47,986 bases of DNA from Gemmatimonas sp. (lineage in GTDB: Bacteria; Gemmatimonadota; Gemmatimonadetes; Gemmatimonadales; Gemmatimonadaceae), in contig JAABRL010000015.1 in assembly GCA_011390935.1 (NCBI GenBank), positions 38,820 through 86,805 on the forward strand, written 5' to 3'. Of the stretch, positions 11,093-19,034 are shown piece after piece. The stretch's first letter is position 1; each line of letters starts with the position of its first letter. A program made the position numbers and the translations under genes. The notes beneath the pieces are model-generated. The model had not been told where the DNA came from. It did no database searches and saw only the letters and a program-made list of their open reading frames with translations.

Positions 11093-12096
11093 GCGTACGT
11101 CCTCTCGGGGTCGATATGAAAGCCGGGCAGTGTGCCGGCGGGAAGAACATCGGGTCGGGCGGTGGCGGTCAGCGCGAAGAGAGCCGGCCCCTGGACGGTC
11201 GGATCGACAGGCAGGGGGACCAGGCGCATACCGATAAAGTCGGCCTGCTCGCACCATGCCATGAGCGTGTCCGCGTCGAAGCCAAGCCAGACGTGGCCCA
11301 TCTGCTGGCGATACTCTTCGCGGTCGTGCGGGCGCATGTCACTGATGAGCAGGCGCCCTCCTGGGCGCAGCGCACGTCGGGCTTCGCGCAACACGCGCAG
11401 CGGTTCGGCGACGTGGTGCAACACGAGGAGACAGAGCGCCAGGTCGAGCGAACGATCGGCAATCGGGAGTGCCTCGAGCGTGCCGTCGCGCACCTGCACG
11501 TTGGTGCACGCGGCGGTGCGAGCTCGCGCCGAGGCGAGCATCGCGGGTGACGCGTCAACGGCGATGACCTGATCGACCATGGGGGCGAGGGCCGCGGCCA
11601 AGGTGCCGGTGCCACACCCCAGGTCGCCGACGGTCCAGCGCGGGTCAGCCAGCGCAAGCAGGGCGGCCAGATCGGAGCGCACGCCGTAGAGCTGCGTGCG
11701 TGTGGCGTCCCAGCCGTCGGCGGCGTCGGCGAAAAAGGCCTCCGAACGCGAGCGGCGCGCCGCAATGACGGCATCCACCCGCTCCGTGTCGAGCGCGGCG
11801 GCCGGCGTGCCTTCGACGGACGCTCGGACGACCGACCAGAGGTCGCGGGCGTGTTCATCGAGCACCGGATCGAGCGAGTACCACCGAATGGCGCCCTCGG
11901 CGCGCGACGCGGTCCAGCCGGCGTCGGCGAGGACTCGCAGGTGCCGGCTCACGGTGCTCTGCGGCAGCTGCAGCGCCAGCGCGAGCTCGCCCACCATGAG
12001 TTCATGTCGGTCGAGGGCGAGCAGCAGTCGACACCGCGTGGCATCGGCCAGCGTGGCGAGTCGGTCGTGAACGAGGGATCGGGCGGGTGCGGTCAT
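11089..12096 (-). CDS. ArsR-family regulator fused to SAM methyltransferase domain (SahR-like)
   Basis: 335 residues. An ArsR/SmtB winged helix occupies about 1-90 (recognition helix [18 protein letters not shown], 44-61), followed by a class I methyltransferase fold with glycine motif [15 protein letters not shown] at 157-170 and [11 protein letters not shown]. No metal-binding cysteine pair typical of metal sensors is seen. ArsR proteins with this architecture beside ahcY are known as SahR, repressors of SAM-cycle genes released by SAH; the methyltransferase fold is thought to serve as the ligand pocket. The ATGA overlap with ahcY and the palindrome immediately upstream fit an autoregulated recycling operon. 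An upstream in-frame extension to 12234 would run through the operator, so I chose the ATG at 12096. An active methyltransferase that also regulates cannot be excluded. Confidence 0.88.
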   Translation of the reverse strand: MTAPARSLVHDRLATLADATRCRLLLALDRHELMVGELALALQLPQSTVSRHLRVLADAGWTASRAEGAIRWYSLDPVLDEHARDLWSVVRASVEGTPAAALDTERVDAVIAARRSRSEAFFADAADGWDATRTQLYGVRSDLAALLALADPRWTVGDLGCGTGTLAAALAPMVDQVIAVDASPAMLASARARTAACTNVQVRDGTLEALPIADRSLDLALCLLVLHHVAEPLRVLREARRALRPGGRLLISDMRPHDREEYRQQMGHVWLGFDADTLMAWCEQADFIGMRLVPLPVDPTVQGPALFALTATARPDVLPAGTLPGFHIDPERTYA

Positions 12097-12102
12097 ATGT
12101 GA

Positions 12103-12122
12103 ATATCCGGATATAAGGATAT
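12103..12122 (-). promoter_or_regulatory. Putative operator of the SahR-like/ahcY operon
   Basis: A perfect 12-bp palindrome, ATATCCGGATAT, at 12103-12114 is followed by another half site, GGATAT, at 12117-12122. The first and last half sites thus also form an inverted repeat with an eight-base spacer. It ends seven bases before the regulator start codon and is strikingly AT-rich in this GC-rich genome. Binding by the ArsR-type regulator is inferred from position; the divergent gene at 12216 could also be affected. Confidence 0.6.
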
Positions 12123-12215
12123 TAAGACCAACGCCTCGTCGCAACGTTCCCGCACACGAAGGGCGCGGATTCGCGGCTTGCCAGCGGCGAGCGCGAACGC
12201 GATACTGCGATTGCG

Positions 12216-12785
12216 ATGTCACTCTCATATACACACTCCGCGCCCGACCGCCACTTGCTCGCCGAGCTGCTCGATCAGCAGATGTGGTTCTTCGGCCGCG
12301 ACATTCAGCATCCCGACGGCAACCTGTTGCTGCGCTTCGGATTTGCCCGTGAGCGCCCGCCTGTCGAGGTCAGCGGAACGAGCCGCTACGCGATCATCAC
12401 TCCGACGGGGTCGCTGACCCTGTGGGGATGGGGGGCGCTGTGGCGGGATCGCGAACCCTTCGCGCTGCTGCTGCGCCGACACGGTCCAGGGCCGCGACTA
12501 GTGGCAGCGACCAACGCGCCGGACCAGGTGTGGGCGCACACCGCGCTCACGAATGCGCGCGCCGCGGCGAGTGACGAGGTGGGGCGTGTTGGTACGCTGC
12601 TCGCCGATTTCGCCGACTGGGTGCACGGCTATGAGCGGTGGGTGCGCGTGACGTGTGGCGAATCGTGGCGCGTTAAGTGCGCCGAGTTGCGACCGCGTCA
12701 TGTGCGGCGCAAGCAGGTGGTGGCGCCAGCGCAGTACGTACAGCGGTGGCAGCAGATGGGACGTACCGTCCTCGCGTCGGCGTAA
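12216..12785 (+). CDS. Hypothetical protein, 189 residues
   Basis: I do not recognise the family. The product is soluble, basic, without signal peptide or membrane helix, and rich in Trp and Arg. The N-terminal half has a sheet-like pattern (NLLLRFGFAR, RYAIITPTGSLTLWGWGALW) and the C-terminal half is helical and basic (YERWVRVTCGESW, RPRHVRRKQVVAPAQYVQRW). It resembles a folded domain rather than an overprinted shadow frame, and nothing long opposes it on the other strand. It is divergent from the SahR-like gene across a 119-base space containing the operator, so co-regulation is possible but unproven. No good ribosome binding site precedes the ATG; the gene may begin elsewhere nearby. Confidence 0.7.
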   Translation: MSLSYTHSAPDRHLLAELLDQQMWFFGRDIQHPDGNLLLRFGFARERPPVEVSGTSRYAIITPTGSLTLWGWGALWRDREPFALLLRRHGPGPRLVAATNAPDQVWAHTALTNARAAASDEVGRVGTLLADFADWVHGYERWVRVTCGESWRVKCAELRPRHVRRKQVVAPAQYVQRWQQMGRTVLASA

Positions 12786-12787
12786 GC

Positions 12788-12847
12788 GGTGAGGCACGAG
12801 GCACGAGAACGGCACACCGCCACCGCAGTTGCACCCTCGCGCCTCAC
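12788..12847. repeat. Intergenic element with GTGAGGC/GCCTCAC inverted ends
   Basis: GGTGAGGCAC starts at 12788 and GCGCCTCAC ends at 12847; the ends are inverted copies of GTGAGGC. Internal blocks GAGAAC and ACACCGC recur in the same order in the element at 37812-37844. It fills the gap between convergent genes and overlaps the last four bases of the nhaC frame, so it may act as a bidirectional transcription stop. Confidence 0.5.
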
Positions 12848-14265
12848 CCCCCGCGCCGCCCAACCGCTGCCAACCCCAGCGACATCACCGGCCCCATCCA
12901 GCAGAACACCGTCCACGGCGCGTACGCGACGGTAGGCACGCCGAGGGTGCCGGCCATGAACACCGCCGAGACCGTCCACGGCATGAGCACCTCGGTGACC
13001 GTGACCGAGTCCTCGAGCGAGCGCGACAGCAGCACCGGCGGCAGGTCGCGCGTGCGGTAGGCGTCGCGCACGAGTCCGCCAACCACGAGCATCGTGACGC
13101 TGGCATGGCTGGTGAGACCGATCACCGTGAGGCCGGCGGTCATGGTGGCGGCCACCAGGCCAAAGGCGGAGCGCACCGACGCGAGCAGGCGCGCCAGCAG
13201 CACATCGAGTGCACCGGAGACCTGCATGGCCCCGGTGAGCAGAAACGCGGCGAACACGATCACGAAGGTGAACGTCATGGACTGCATGCCGCCGCGCTCC
13301 ACGAGTCGCACGAGGTCGGTGCTGTACATCGTGGCCGCCGATGGGGCGTCGAACATCGTCGCGCGCACGCCGGAGACCGCCGCGACCATCACGGTAAGCA
13401 CGCTGCGTCCCTGCACCAGTACGGCGATGGCCGCGGCCACTACCGACGAGAGCGTCACCGCAAGCACCGACGGCAGGCGTCGCCACACCGCCACCAGCAC
13501 CACGATCGGGGGCAGCAGCACCACCGCGTGCAACCGAAACACCCGGTCGAGTTCAGCCAGTAACGCAGATGCCGTCGCCGCCGATGTGTCGAGGTCGCGC
13601 GCACCACCCAAGACGGCGTACACGACGCCCGCCACCAGAAACGACGGACCGGCGGTGAACACCATGTGCCGAATGTGCGCGTAGACATCCACCTCGGCGG
13701 CGAGCGCGGCGACGATGGTGGTGTCGGAGAGCGGCGACATCTTGTCGCCGAAGTACGCGCCGGAAATCACCGCGCCCGCCACCATGGGCAGGGACACGTC
13801 AAGCGCGGCCGCCGTGCCCATCATCGCGACCCCGATGGTGCCCGCCGAACCCCACGATGTGCCGGTACAGGTGGACATGAGCGCCGCCGCGAAGAACGCG
13901 GTGAGCGCGAGCCACTCGGGTTGTACGAGGCGTACGCCCCACGCCACCAAGTACGGGATCGTACCCGCGAGCATCCAGGTGGCGATCAGCATGCCGATGG
14001 CGAGTAGAATGAGCAGCGCCGGCAGCACCCGCGCCACCTGGTCGGCGGTGGCCTGTTGAATGTCCAGCCATCGCGCGCCGCGGCGCACGGCGATCACGCC
14101 CGCCACCGCCGCCGCCGTCAGCATCGCGATCACGATCGATTCAGCGGTGAGCGCGCCGAGCATCGCGCCCACGACCAGCGCGGACAGCATCGTCGCGATG
14201 GGCAGGAGGGCAGCGCCCAGAGAGAGGGGCGGCACGCGGGCGTGGTCAGGCTCGGGATCAGGCAT
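12844..14265 (-). CDS. nhaC: Na+/H+ antiporter, NhaC family
   Basis: 473 residues with about a dozen hydrophobic helices. The signature GDKMSPLSDTT at 173-183 is diagnostic of NhaC-type antiporters, and STCTGTSWGSAGTIGVA (131-147) is the matching conserved loop in the first half. The family exchanges sodium or similar cations for protons across the inner membrane. The open frame extends to 15036, but the extra sequence is low-complexity and overlaps the divergent MgtC-like gene, so the ATG at 14265 just before MPDPEPDHARV is chosen; no strong ribosome binding site is visible. Gene position, back to back with an antiporter-containing operon over 102 bases, suggests shared ion-homeostasis control. 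Confidence 0.88.
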   Translation of the reverse strand: MPDPEPDHARVPPLSLGAALLPIATMLSALVVGAMLGALTAESIVIAMLTAAAVAGVIAVRRGARWLDIQQATADQVARVLPALLILLAIGMLIATWMLAGTIPYLVAWGVRLVQPEWLALTAFFAAALMSTCTGTSWGSAGTIGVAMMGTAAALDVSLPMVAGAVISGAYFGDKMSPLSDTTIVAALAAEVDVYAHIRHMVFTAGPSFLVAGVVYAVLGGARDLDTSAATASALLAELDRVFRLHAVVLLPPIVVLVAVWRRLPSVLAVTLSSVVAAAIAVLVQGRSVLTVMVAAVSGVRATMFDAPSAATMYSTDLVRLVERGGMQSMTFTFVIVFAAFLLTGAMQVSGALDVLLARLLASVRSAFGLVAATMTAGLTVIGLTSHASVTMLVVGGLVRDAYRTRDLPPVLLSRSLEDSVTVTEVLMPWTVSAVFMAGTLGVPTVAYAPWTVFCWMGPVMSLGLAAVGRRGG

Positions 14266-14367
14266 GCGCCAATATGCGCGTCCGGACGTCGCGGCCGTGG
14301 GCCACCGATTGAGCCGCCGGGCAAACCCCGCTTGCCTCCCCTGCCATTCCCGCCGATCGTCCCTCGC

Positions 14368-15672
14368 ATGGACCTCTCCCTCGCCACCAACCTTGCCGTC
14401 GCTGCGCTGGCCGGTCTGGCGGTGGGCATCGAGCGGGAGTGGTCGGGGCACACCACCGGCCCCGATGCGCGCTTCGCCGGCACGCGCACCTTTGCCATGC
14501 TCGGTGCGCTGTCGGGAATGGCGGGACACCTGCTCTCGCTCGGTTTTCTCGTGGTGGCCGCGGTGCTGCTCGCCGGCGCCGGTGCGCTGGTGGTGGCCGC
14601 ATACGTGATCGCGGTACGCCGCCCAGGCGCCTCCACCGACGGCACCACCGAAGCGGCCGCGCTGGTGGTGCTCGCGGTGGGCACCATGGCCGGCCTGGGC
14701 GAACTGGCACTCGCCGCGGCGATCACCGCGCTGCTCGTTCTGGCGCTGGTCGAGAAGCCGCTGGTACAACGGTGGCTCACGCGCGTGGACGACCGCGAGA
14801 TGCGCGCCGCCATGCGCTTTGCCGTGCTCGCTCTGGTGGTGCTGCCGCTGGTGCCGGGCGGGCAATACGGCCCGTACGACGCGTTCCGGCCGCGCGAGTT
14901 GTGGATCGTGGTGCTGCTCTTTTCCGGACTCAACTTTCTCGGATATATCGCGCGACAGGTGGTGGGCAATGAGCGCGGCTATGGCGTCACGGGCCTGCTG
15001 GGTGGCCTGCTCTCGAGCACCGCCGTGACGCTGCACTTCAGTCGGCAGAGTCGCACCGAGCCGGTATACGCGAAGCCGTTGGCCTTGGGGGTCGTGGCGG
15101 CGTGCACGGTGCTCGTGCCGCGCGTGGTGATCGTCTCGTCGCTGCTCGAACCGAACGTTGGCGGCGCGCTCTTGCCTATTCTCGCGCCGCCGTTCGTGGT
15201 GGGCGTGGGCGTGGTCGTGCTGGTGCTCTGGCGCGCGCGCCGGCGTGGTCCCGATGATCCGGAGTCCGCGACCGACGCGTCACCCGCGGCGCCGAGCGAC
15301 GCGAAAAATCCGCTCGGCCTGTGGCGCGCGATCCAGATGGCCGTGGCGTTTCAGCTGGTGCTGCTCGCGCTCGCCTGGATGCAGGACACCGTGGGGACAC
15401 CGGGTGTGCTCGCGACCGCTGCAGTTCTCGGCCTCACGGATGTCGATGCGCTGACGCTCTCCATGGCGCGCCTGGGGGCGGATGATTCGCTGCGGCACGT
15501 TGCCGCGACGGCGATTGGTGTGGGTGTGTTGTCGAATACGCTCCTCAAGCTTACGCTGACGGTGGTGCTGGGTTCACCGGCGTTCACGAAGCGCGCCGGC
15601 GCGGGACTCGTGGCGTTGGCGGTGGCGACGGGACTCGGGCTGTTGCTGGCTTCCACACTCTCGATCCCCTGA
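14368..15672 (+). CDS. MgtC/SapB family membrane protein with DUF4010
   Basis: 434 residues, strongly hydrophobic. The N-terminus carries the MgtC hallmark GLAVGIEREW (residues 13-22) and RTFAMLGALSGM; the rest, with GLNFLGYIARQVVG, GLLGGLLSSTAVT and the final GVLSNTLLKL, matches the DUF4010 part of this family. MgtC-type proteins are linked to growth in low magnesium and regulation of ATP synthase; for the DUF4010 subfamily the substrate is unknown. It starts a tight plus-strand operon: its stop is one base before the ATG of the antiporter gene. The start at 14368 matches the conserved N-terminus but has no clear Shine-Dalgarno sequence. Confidence 0.87.
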   Translation: MDLSLATNLAVAALAGLAVGIEREWSGHTTGPDARFAGTRTFAMLGALSGMAGHLLSLGFLVVAAVLLAGAGALVVAAYVIAVRRPGASTDGTTEAAALVVLAVGTMAGLGELALAAAITALLVLALVEKPLVQRWLTRVDDREMRAAMRFAVLALVVLPLVPGGQYGPYDAFRPRELWIVVLLFSGLNFLGYIARQVVGNERGYGVTGLLGGLLSSTAVTLHFSRQSRTEPVYAKPLALGVVAACTVLVPRVVIVSSLLEPNVGGALLPILAPPFVVGVGVVVLVLWRARRRGPDDPESATDASPAAPSDAKNPLGLWRAIQMAVAFQLVLLALAWMQDTVGTPGVLATAAVLGLTDVDALTLSMARLGADDSLRHVAATAIGVGVLSNTLLKLTLTVVLGSPAFTKRAGAGLVALAVATGLGLLLASTLSIP

Positions 15673-15673
15673 G

Positions 15674-17329
15674 ATGCACGAAGTTTTCAGCGAGTTCGCC
15701 CTCCTCCTGTTGATCTCGGCGGCCGCCGGTGCGCTCGCGCTCCGGCTGCGCCAGCCCGTGTTGATTGCCTACATCGTGGTGGGCATTGTCGCGGGACCTG
15801 GCGTGCTGGGGCTGGTGCGTGCGCACGGCGAGATCGACCTGCTGGCACAGGTTGGCGTGGCGGTGCTGCTGTTCGTGGTGGGGCTCAAGCTCGATGTGCA
15901 CCACATTCGCCATCTCGGACCGGTCGCGCTGGCCACGGGCCTCGGCCAGCTCGGGTTCACGATCGTGGTGGGATTCGGGCTCGCCCGGCTCCTTGGTCGC
16001 CCGCCGCTTGAAGCGCTGTATATCGCCGTGGCGCTCACGTTTTCGAGCACGATCATCATCGTGAAGCTGCTCTCGGACAAGCGGGAGCTCGATTCCTTGC
16101 ACGGCCGCATCGCCGTGGGTTTTCTGATCGTGCAGGACCTTGCCGTCGTGCTCGCGATGATGGTGATGAGTGCCATGCGCGGCAACGCCGATGACGGGGT
16201 GGCCCAGGTCCTCGTGTCACTTGGGTGGCGTATCGCGGCAGCCGCGGTGGGGCTGTTCGTGCTCATGCGCTGGGTACTGCCACCGGTGGTGGCCGCGATG
16301 GCAAAATCGCAGGAGTTGCTGCTGGTGTTCGCCGTGGCGTGGGGCACCGGGCTGGCGGCGCTTGGAGAGTACGCAGGCTTTTCGCGCGAAGCCGGCGCGT
16401 TCCTCGCGGGCTTCTCGCTCGCCTCTACCGCGTATCGCGATGCGATCGGCGCGCGACTGTCGGGGCTGCGCGATTTTCTGTTGCTCTTCTTCTTCCTCGA
16501 CCTTGGCAACAAGCTCGATCTCTCCTCGCTCGGCGGTGAGGTGCTCCCGGCGATTGTCCTGGCAACGTTCGTCCTGATCGGCAACCCGCTGATCGTGATG
16601 GCGATCATGGGCTACATGGGGTATCGCTCGCGCACAGGGTTTCTTGCGGGGCTCACGGTCGCGCAGATCAGCGAGTTCTCCATCATCTTCATCGCCATGG
16701 GCATGACGCTCGGTCATGTGGGCGGCGAGGCACTCGGGCTCGTCACGCTGGTTGGGCTGGTCACGATTGCGCTCTCGACGTATCTGATTCTCTATTCACA
16801 TCCGCTGTACGAACGGTTGGCGCCGTGGCTGCGCGTGTTTCAACGACACACACCATTTCGCGAAGTCGAGGGCACCGATGGCACGACGGGAATGCGCACG
16901 CAGCCGGACGTGGTGATCTTCGGACTCGGCCGATACGGGGCGCGACTGTTGCGCGGCCTCGAAGCGGCCGGTTTCTCGACACTCGGTGCGGATTTCGATC
17001 CGGAGCGCACGCGCGCGCTGCAGCGGGAAGGACTGTCCATTCGCTACGGCGACGTCACCGAGCCCTCGTTTCTCGACGAGTTGCCGCTGACCGGGGCGGC
17101 GTGGGTGGTGTCCGCATTGCCGGACCTGACCTCCAACCGCAGTTTGGTCGCAGCGCTGCGCGAACACGGCTTCCACGGCTCCACCGCGGTCGTGGCGCGC
17201 GAGCCGGAGGATCAGGCCGCGTTGGAGTCGCTGGGGGTGGACGCGGTGCTGGTCCCGGTGACCGATGCCGTGGATCGGGCCATCGACACGCTACGCACGA
17301 TCATGCAACAGGAGAAGCAGCCCGCATGA
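15674..17329 (+). CDS. CPA2-family cation/proton antiporter with TrkA-N domain
   Basis: 551 residues. Residues 1-380 form a 12-helix Na+/H+ exchanger fold, with LRQPVLIAYIVVGIVAGPG and ALTFSSTIIIVKLLSDK typical of the KefB/KefC/YbaL group. About 412-530 is a cytosolic RCK/TrkA-N nucleotide-binding domain (VVIFGLGRYGARLLRGLEAAG). No TrkA-C domain follows. Members move potassium or sodium against protons and are gated by nucleotides or glutathione adducts; which applies here is not visible. The stop codon overlaps the ATG of the downstream universal stress protein (ATGA at 17326), suggesting the stress protein may sense nucleotides for, or act on, the transporter. That link is inference. Confidence 0.92.
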   Translation: MHEVFSEFALLLLISAAAGALALRLRQPVLIAYIVVGIVAGPGVLGLVRAHGEIDLLAQVGVAVLLFVVGLKLDVHHIRHLGPVALATGLGQLGFTIVVGFGLARLLGRPPLEALYIAVALTFSSTIIIVKLLSDKRELDSLHGRIAVGFLIVQDLAVVLAMMVMSAMRGNADDGVAQVLVSLGWRIAAAAVGLFVLMRWVLPPVVAAMAKSQELLLVFAVAWGTGLAALGEYAGFSREAGAFLAGFSLASTAYRDAIGARLSGLRDFLLLFFFLDLGNKLDLSSLGGEVLPAIVLATFVLIGNPLIVMAIMGYMGYRSRTGFLAGLTVAQISEFSIIFIAMGMTLGHVGGEALGLVTLVGLVTIALSTYLILYSHPLYERLAPWLRVFQRHTPFREVEGTDGTTGMRTQPDVVIFGLGRYGARLLRGLEAAGFSTLGADFDPERTRALQREGLSIRYGDVTEPSFLDELPLTGAAWVVSALPDLTSNRSLVAALREHGFHGSTAVVAREPEDQAALESLGVDAVLVPVTDAVDRAIDTLRTIMQQEKQPA

Positions 17330-18240
17330 ATGACCTGCGACAGATCATCACCGCGACGGACTGCACCGCCGGATCGGTGCCGGCGATCGACCGTGGCTTT
17401 CAACTGGCTGCCGCCAACGGGGCGTCGTACACCCTCGCACACGGGCTCGGCCTCGACGATCTCGTGCTGCTGCAGGGATTGCTCGGCGACCGGTTGCCCG
17501 AGGTCACCACCTCGTTGCTCGATGAGGCCACGCACCATCTGGAAGCACTCGTGGCCGATCCTGCCCACCATCATGGCACGACCGCGTCGGTCGAGGTGCA
17601 CACCGGCTCGGCCAGCCGCTTCGTGGCCGAGCTGGCGCACTCGATGGACGCGGACCTGCTGCTGCTGGGCGGAACCAGTTCGGACCCGCTGCACCGCGCG
17701 ATCATGGGCTCCACGGCCTCGCGCCTGCAGCGTACGAGTCCGTGTCCCGTCCTCACGGTGAAGCAGCCCGTGGCCGGTCCGTATCGTCGCGTGCTGGTGG
17801 CGGTGGATTTTTCACCGAACTGCGATGCGCTGATCGCCGCGGCACGTCGCGTGGCGCCGAACGCCTCGCTTGTGCTGCTGCACGCCTTCGAAGTGCCATT
17901 CGAAGGCAAGCTGCAGGTCGCCGGGGTGCAGGAAGAGACCGTGCACGCCTTCCGGGCACAGGAACGGGAGCGCGTGGCGCGTCAGCTGCGAGAGCTGGCG
18001 GCGATGCACCGCATCGACATCGGCGAAGGGACCACCGTGGTGCCACACGGTGAGCCGGCCGCGCAGATTCTCGAACACGAGGTCGCGCACGCGTGCGATC
18101 TGATCGTGATTGGCCGACACAATCCGAACCTGGCCGAACGACTGCTGCTGGGGAGCGTGACCAAGAAGGTGCTGGCCGGATCGCACAGTGACGTGCTGGT
18201 GGTGTTGCAGGAACCGCGCGACGATTCGCCCTACGAATGA
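17326..18240 (+). CDS. Universal stress protein, two Usp domains
   Basis: 304 residues, two tandem Usp folds (about 4-143 and 147-297). The second has DLIVIGRHNPNLAERLLLGS, a variant of the Usp ATP-binding motif with Asn in place of the second Gly; the first (LLLLGGTSSDPLHRAIMGS) deviates more and may not bind ATP. The start ATG overlaps the antiporter stop, and its own stop overlaps the MlaE start (ATGA at 18237), so it is embedded between an ion transporter and a lipid permease. Usp domains fused to or beside antiporters often regulate them. Role here is inferred. Confidence 0.92.
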   Translation: MNDLRQIITATDCTAGSVPAIDRGFQLAAANGASYTLAHGLGLDDLVLLQGLLGDRLPEVTTSLLDEATHHLEALVADPAHHHGTTASVEVHTGSASRFVAELAHSMDADLLLLGGTSSDPLHRAIMGSTASRLQRTSPCPVLTVKQPVAGPYRRVLVAVDFSPNCDALIAAARRVAPNASLVLLHAFEVPFEGKLQVAGVQEETVHAFRAQERERVARQLRELAAMHRIDIGEGTTVVPHGEPAAQILEHEVAHACDLIVIGRHNPNLAERLLLGSVTKKVLAGSHSDVLVVLQEPRDDSPYE

Positions 18241-19034
18241 TGCACTCCACCACCCCGCTCGCTCGCCTTGGTCGTGCGACACGCGGCGGAGCCGAAGCCG
18301 TGGGACGCGCCAGTCGTTTTGTGGCCGAAACCGTACGGGCCGTGCCCGACACGGCCACGTGGCTGCCGCACGCGTCGCTGCATGCGCGCGTGCTCGGTGT
18401 GGATTCGCTGCCGATCGGCATGTTCATTGCCCTGTTCACCGGCATCGTGCTCGCCATGCTGGCCGACTACAGCGTGGGTGACATCGTGCCGCCGTATTTC
18501 GTGGGCACATTGGTGCAGAAGACGGTGACCATGGAGTTGGCACCAGTACTCACCGGTCTTGCCCTCGCCGGTCGCGTTGGCGCCAACATTGCCGCAGAGC
18601 TCGGCACCATGAAGGTCACCGAGCAGATCGATGCACTCGAAACACTCGCCTACGATCCGTACGCCTATCTCGTGGTGCCTCGCGTGCTCGCGGGGACGCT
18701 CATGTTTCCGATTGTGGTGGGCGCGTCGATGGTAGTGGGTGTCGTCGCGGGGTGGGCGGCCGCGCTGTTGCTGGTGGATGTGAGCACACCACAGTTCCTC
18801 AAGGGTGTGCGCCTCTTCTTCACCGAGTTCGATGTGCGCTACGGCCTGGTGAAGTCGGCCAGCTTCGGCATGGCGGTCTCGCTGATCGGCTGTCATGCCG
18901 GACTCAACGCGCGTGGTGGTGCGCAGGGTGTCGGCGGCGCAGCCACGCGTGCGGTGGTGATTTCGGCGGTGATGATCCTCGTGCTCGACGCATTCTGGGC
19001 CCTCGTGTGGCTCACCGGGAGGACGCTCGATTGA
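18237..19034 (+). CDS. mlaE: MlaE-type ABC transporter permease
   Basis: 265 residues. The MlaE/YrbE permease family is recognised by VDSLPIGMFIALFTGIVLAM, the ELAPVLTGLALAGRVGANIAAELGTMKVTEQIDAL stretch (paraphrased span about residues 100-134), and AYLVVPRVLAGTLMFPIVV. It forms the inner-membrane dimer that moves phospholipids between the inner membrane and a periplasmic MCE ring. The start overlaps the Usp stop (ATGA), and its stop overlaps the TTG start of mlaD. The cytosolic ATPase MlaF, usually encoded immediately before mlaE, is not in this operon or anywhere in the window, so it must come from elsewhere or be absent. Confidence 0.92.
   Translation: MMHSTTPLARLGRATRGGAEAVGRASRFVAETVRAVPDTATWLPHASLHARVLGVDSLPIGMFIALFTGIVLAMLADYSVGDIVPPYFVGTLVQKTVTMELAPVLTGLALAGRVGANIAAELGTMKVTEQIDALETLAYDPYAYLVVPRVLAGTLMFPIVVGASMVVGVVAGWAAALLLVDVSTPQFLKGVRLFFTEFDVRYGLVKSASFGMAVSLIGCHAGLNARGGAQGVGGAATRAVVISAVMILVLDAFWALVWLTGRTLD

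Noticed and set aside
9686..11119. 477-residue open frame opposite ahcY
   Set aside because: Antisense shadow of a clear housekeeping gene, rich in His, Arg and Asp with no motif.
12097..12215. Possible SAH riboswitch upstream of the SahR-like gene
   Set aside because: The stretch is short and I see no conserved SAH riboswitch core; the palindrome fits a protein operator better.
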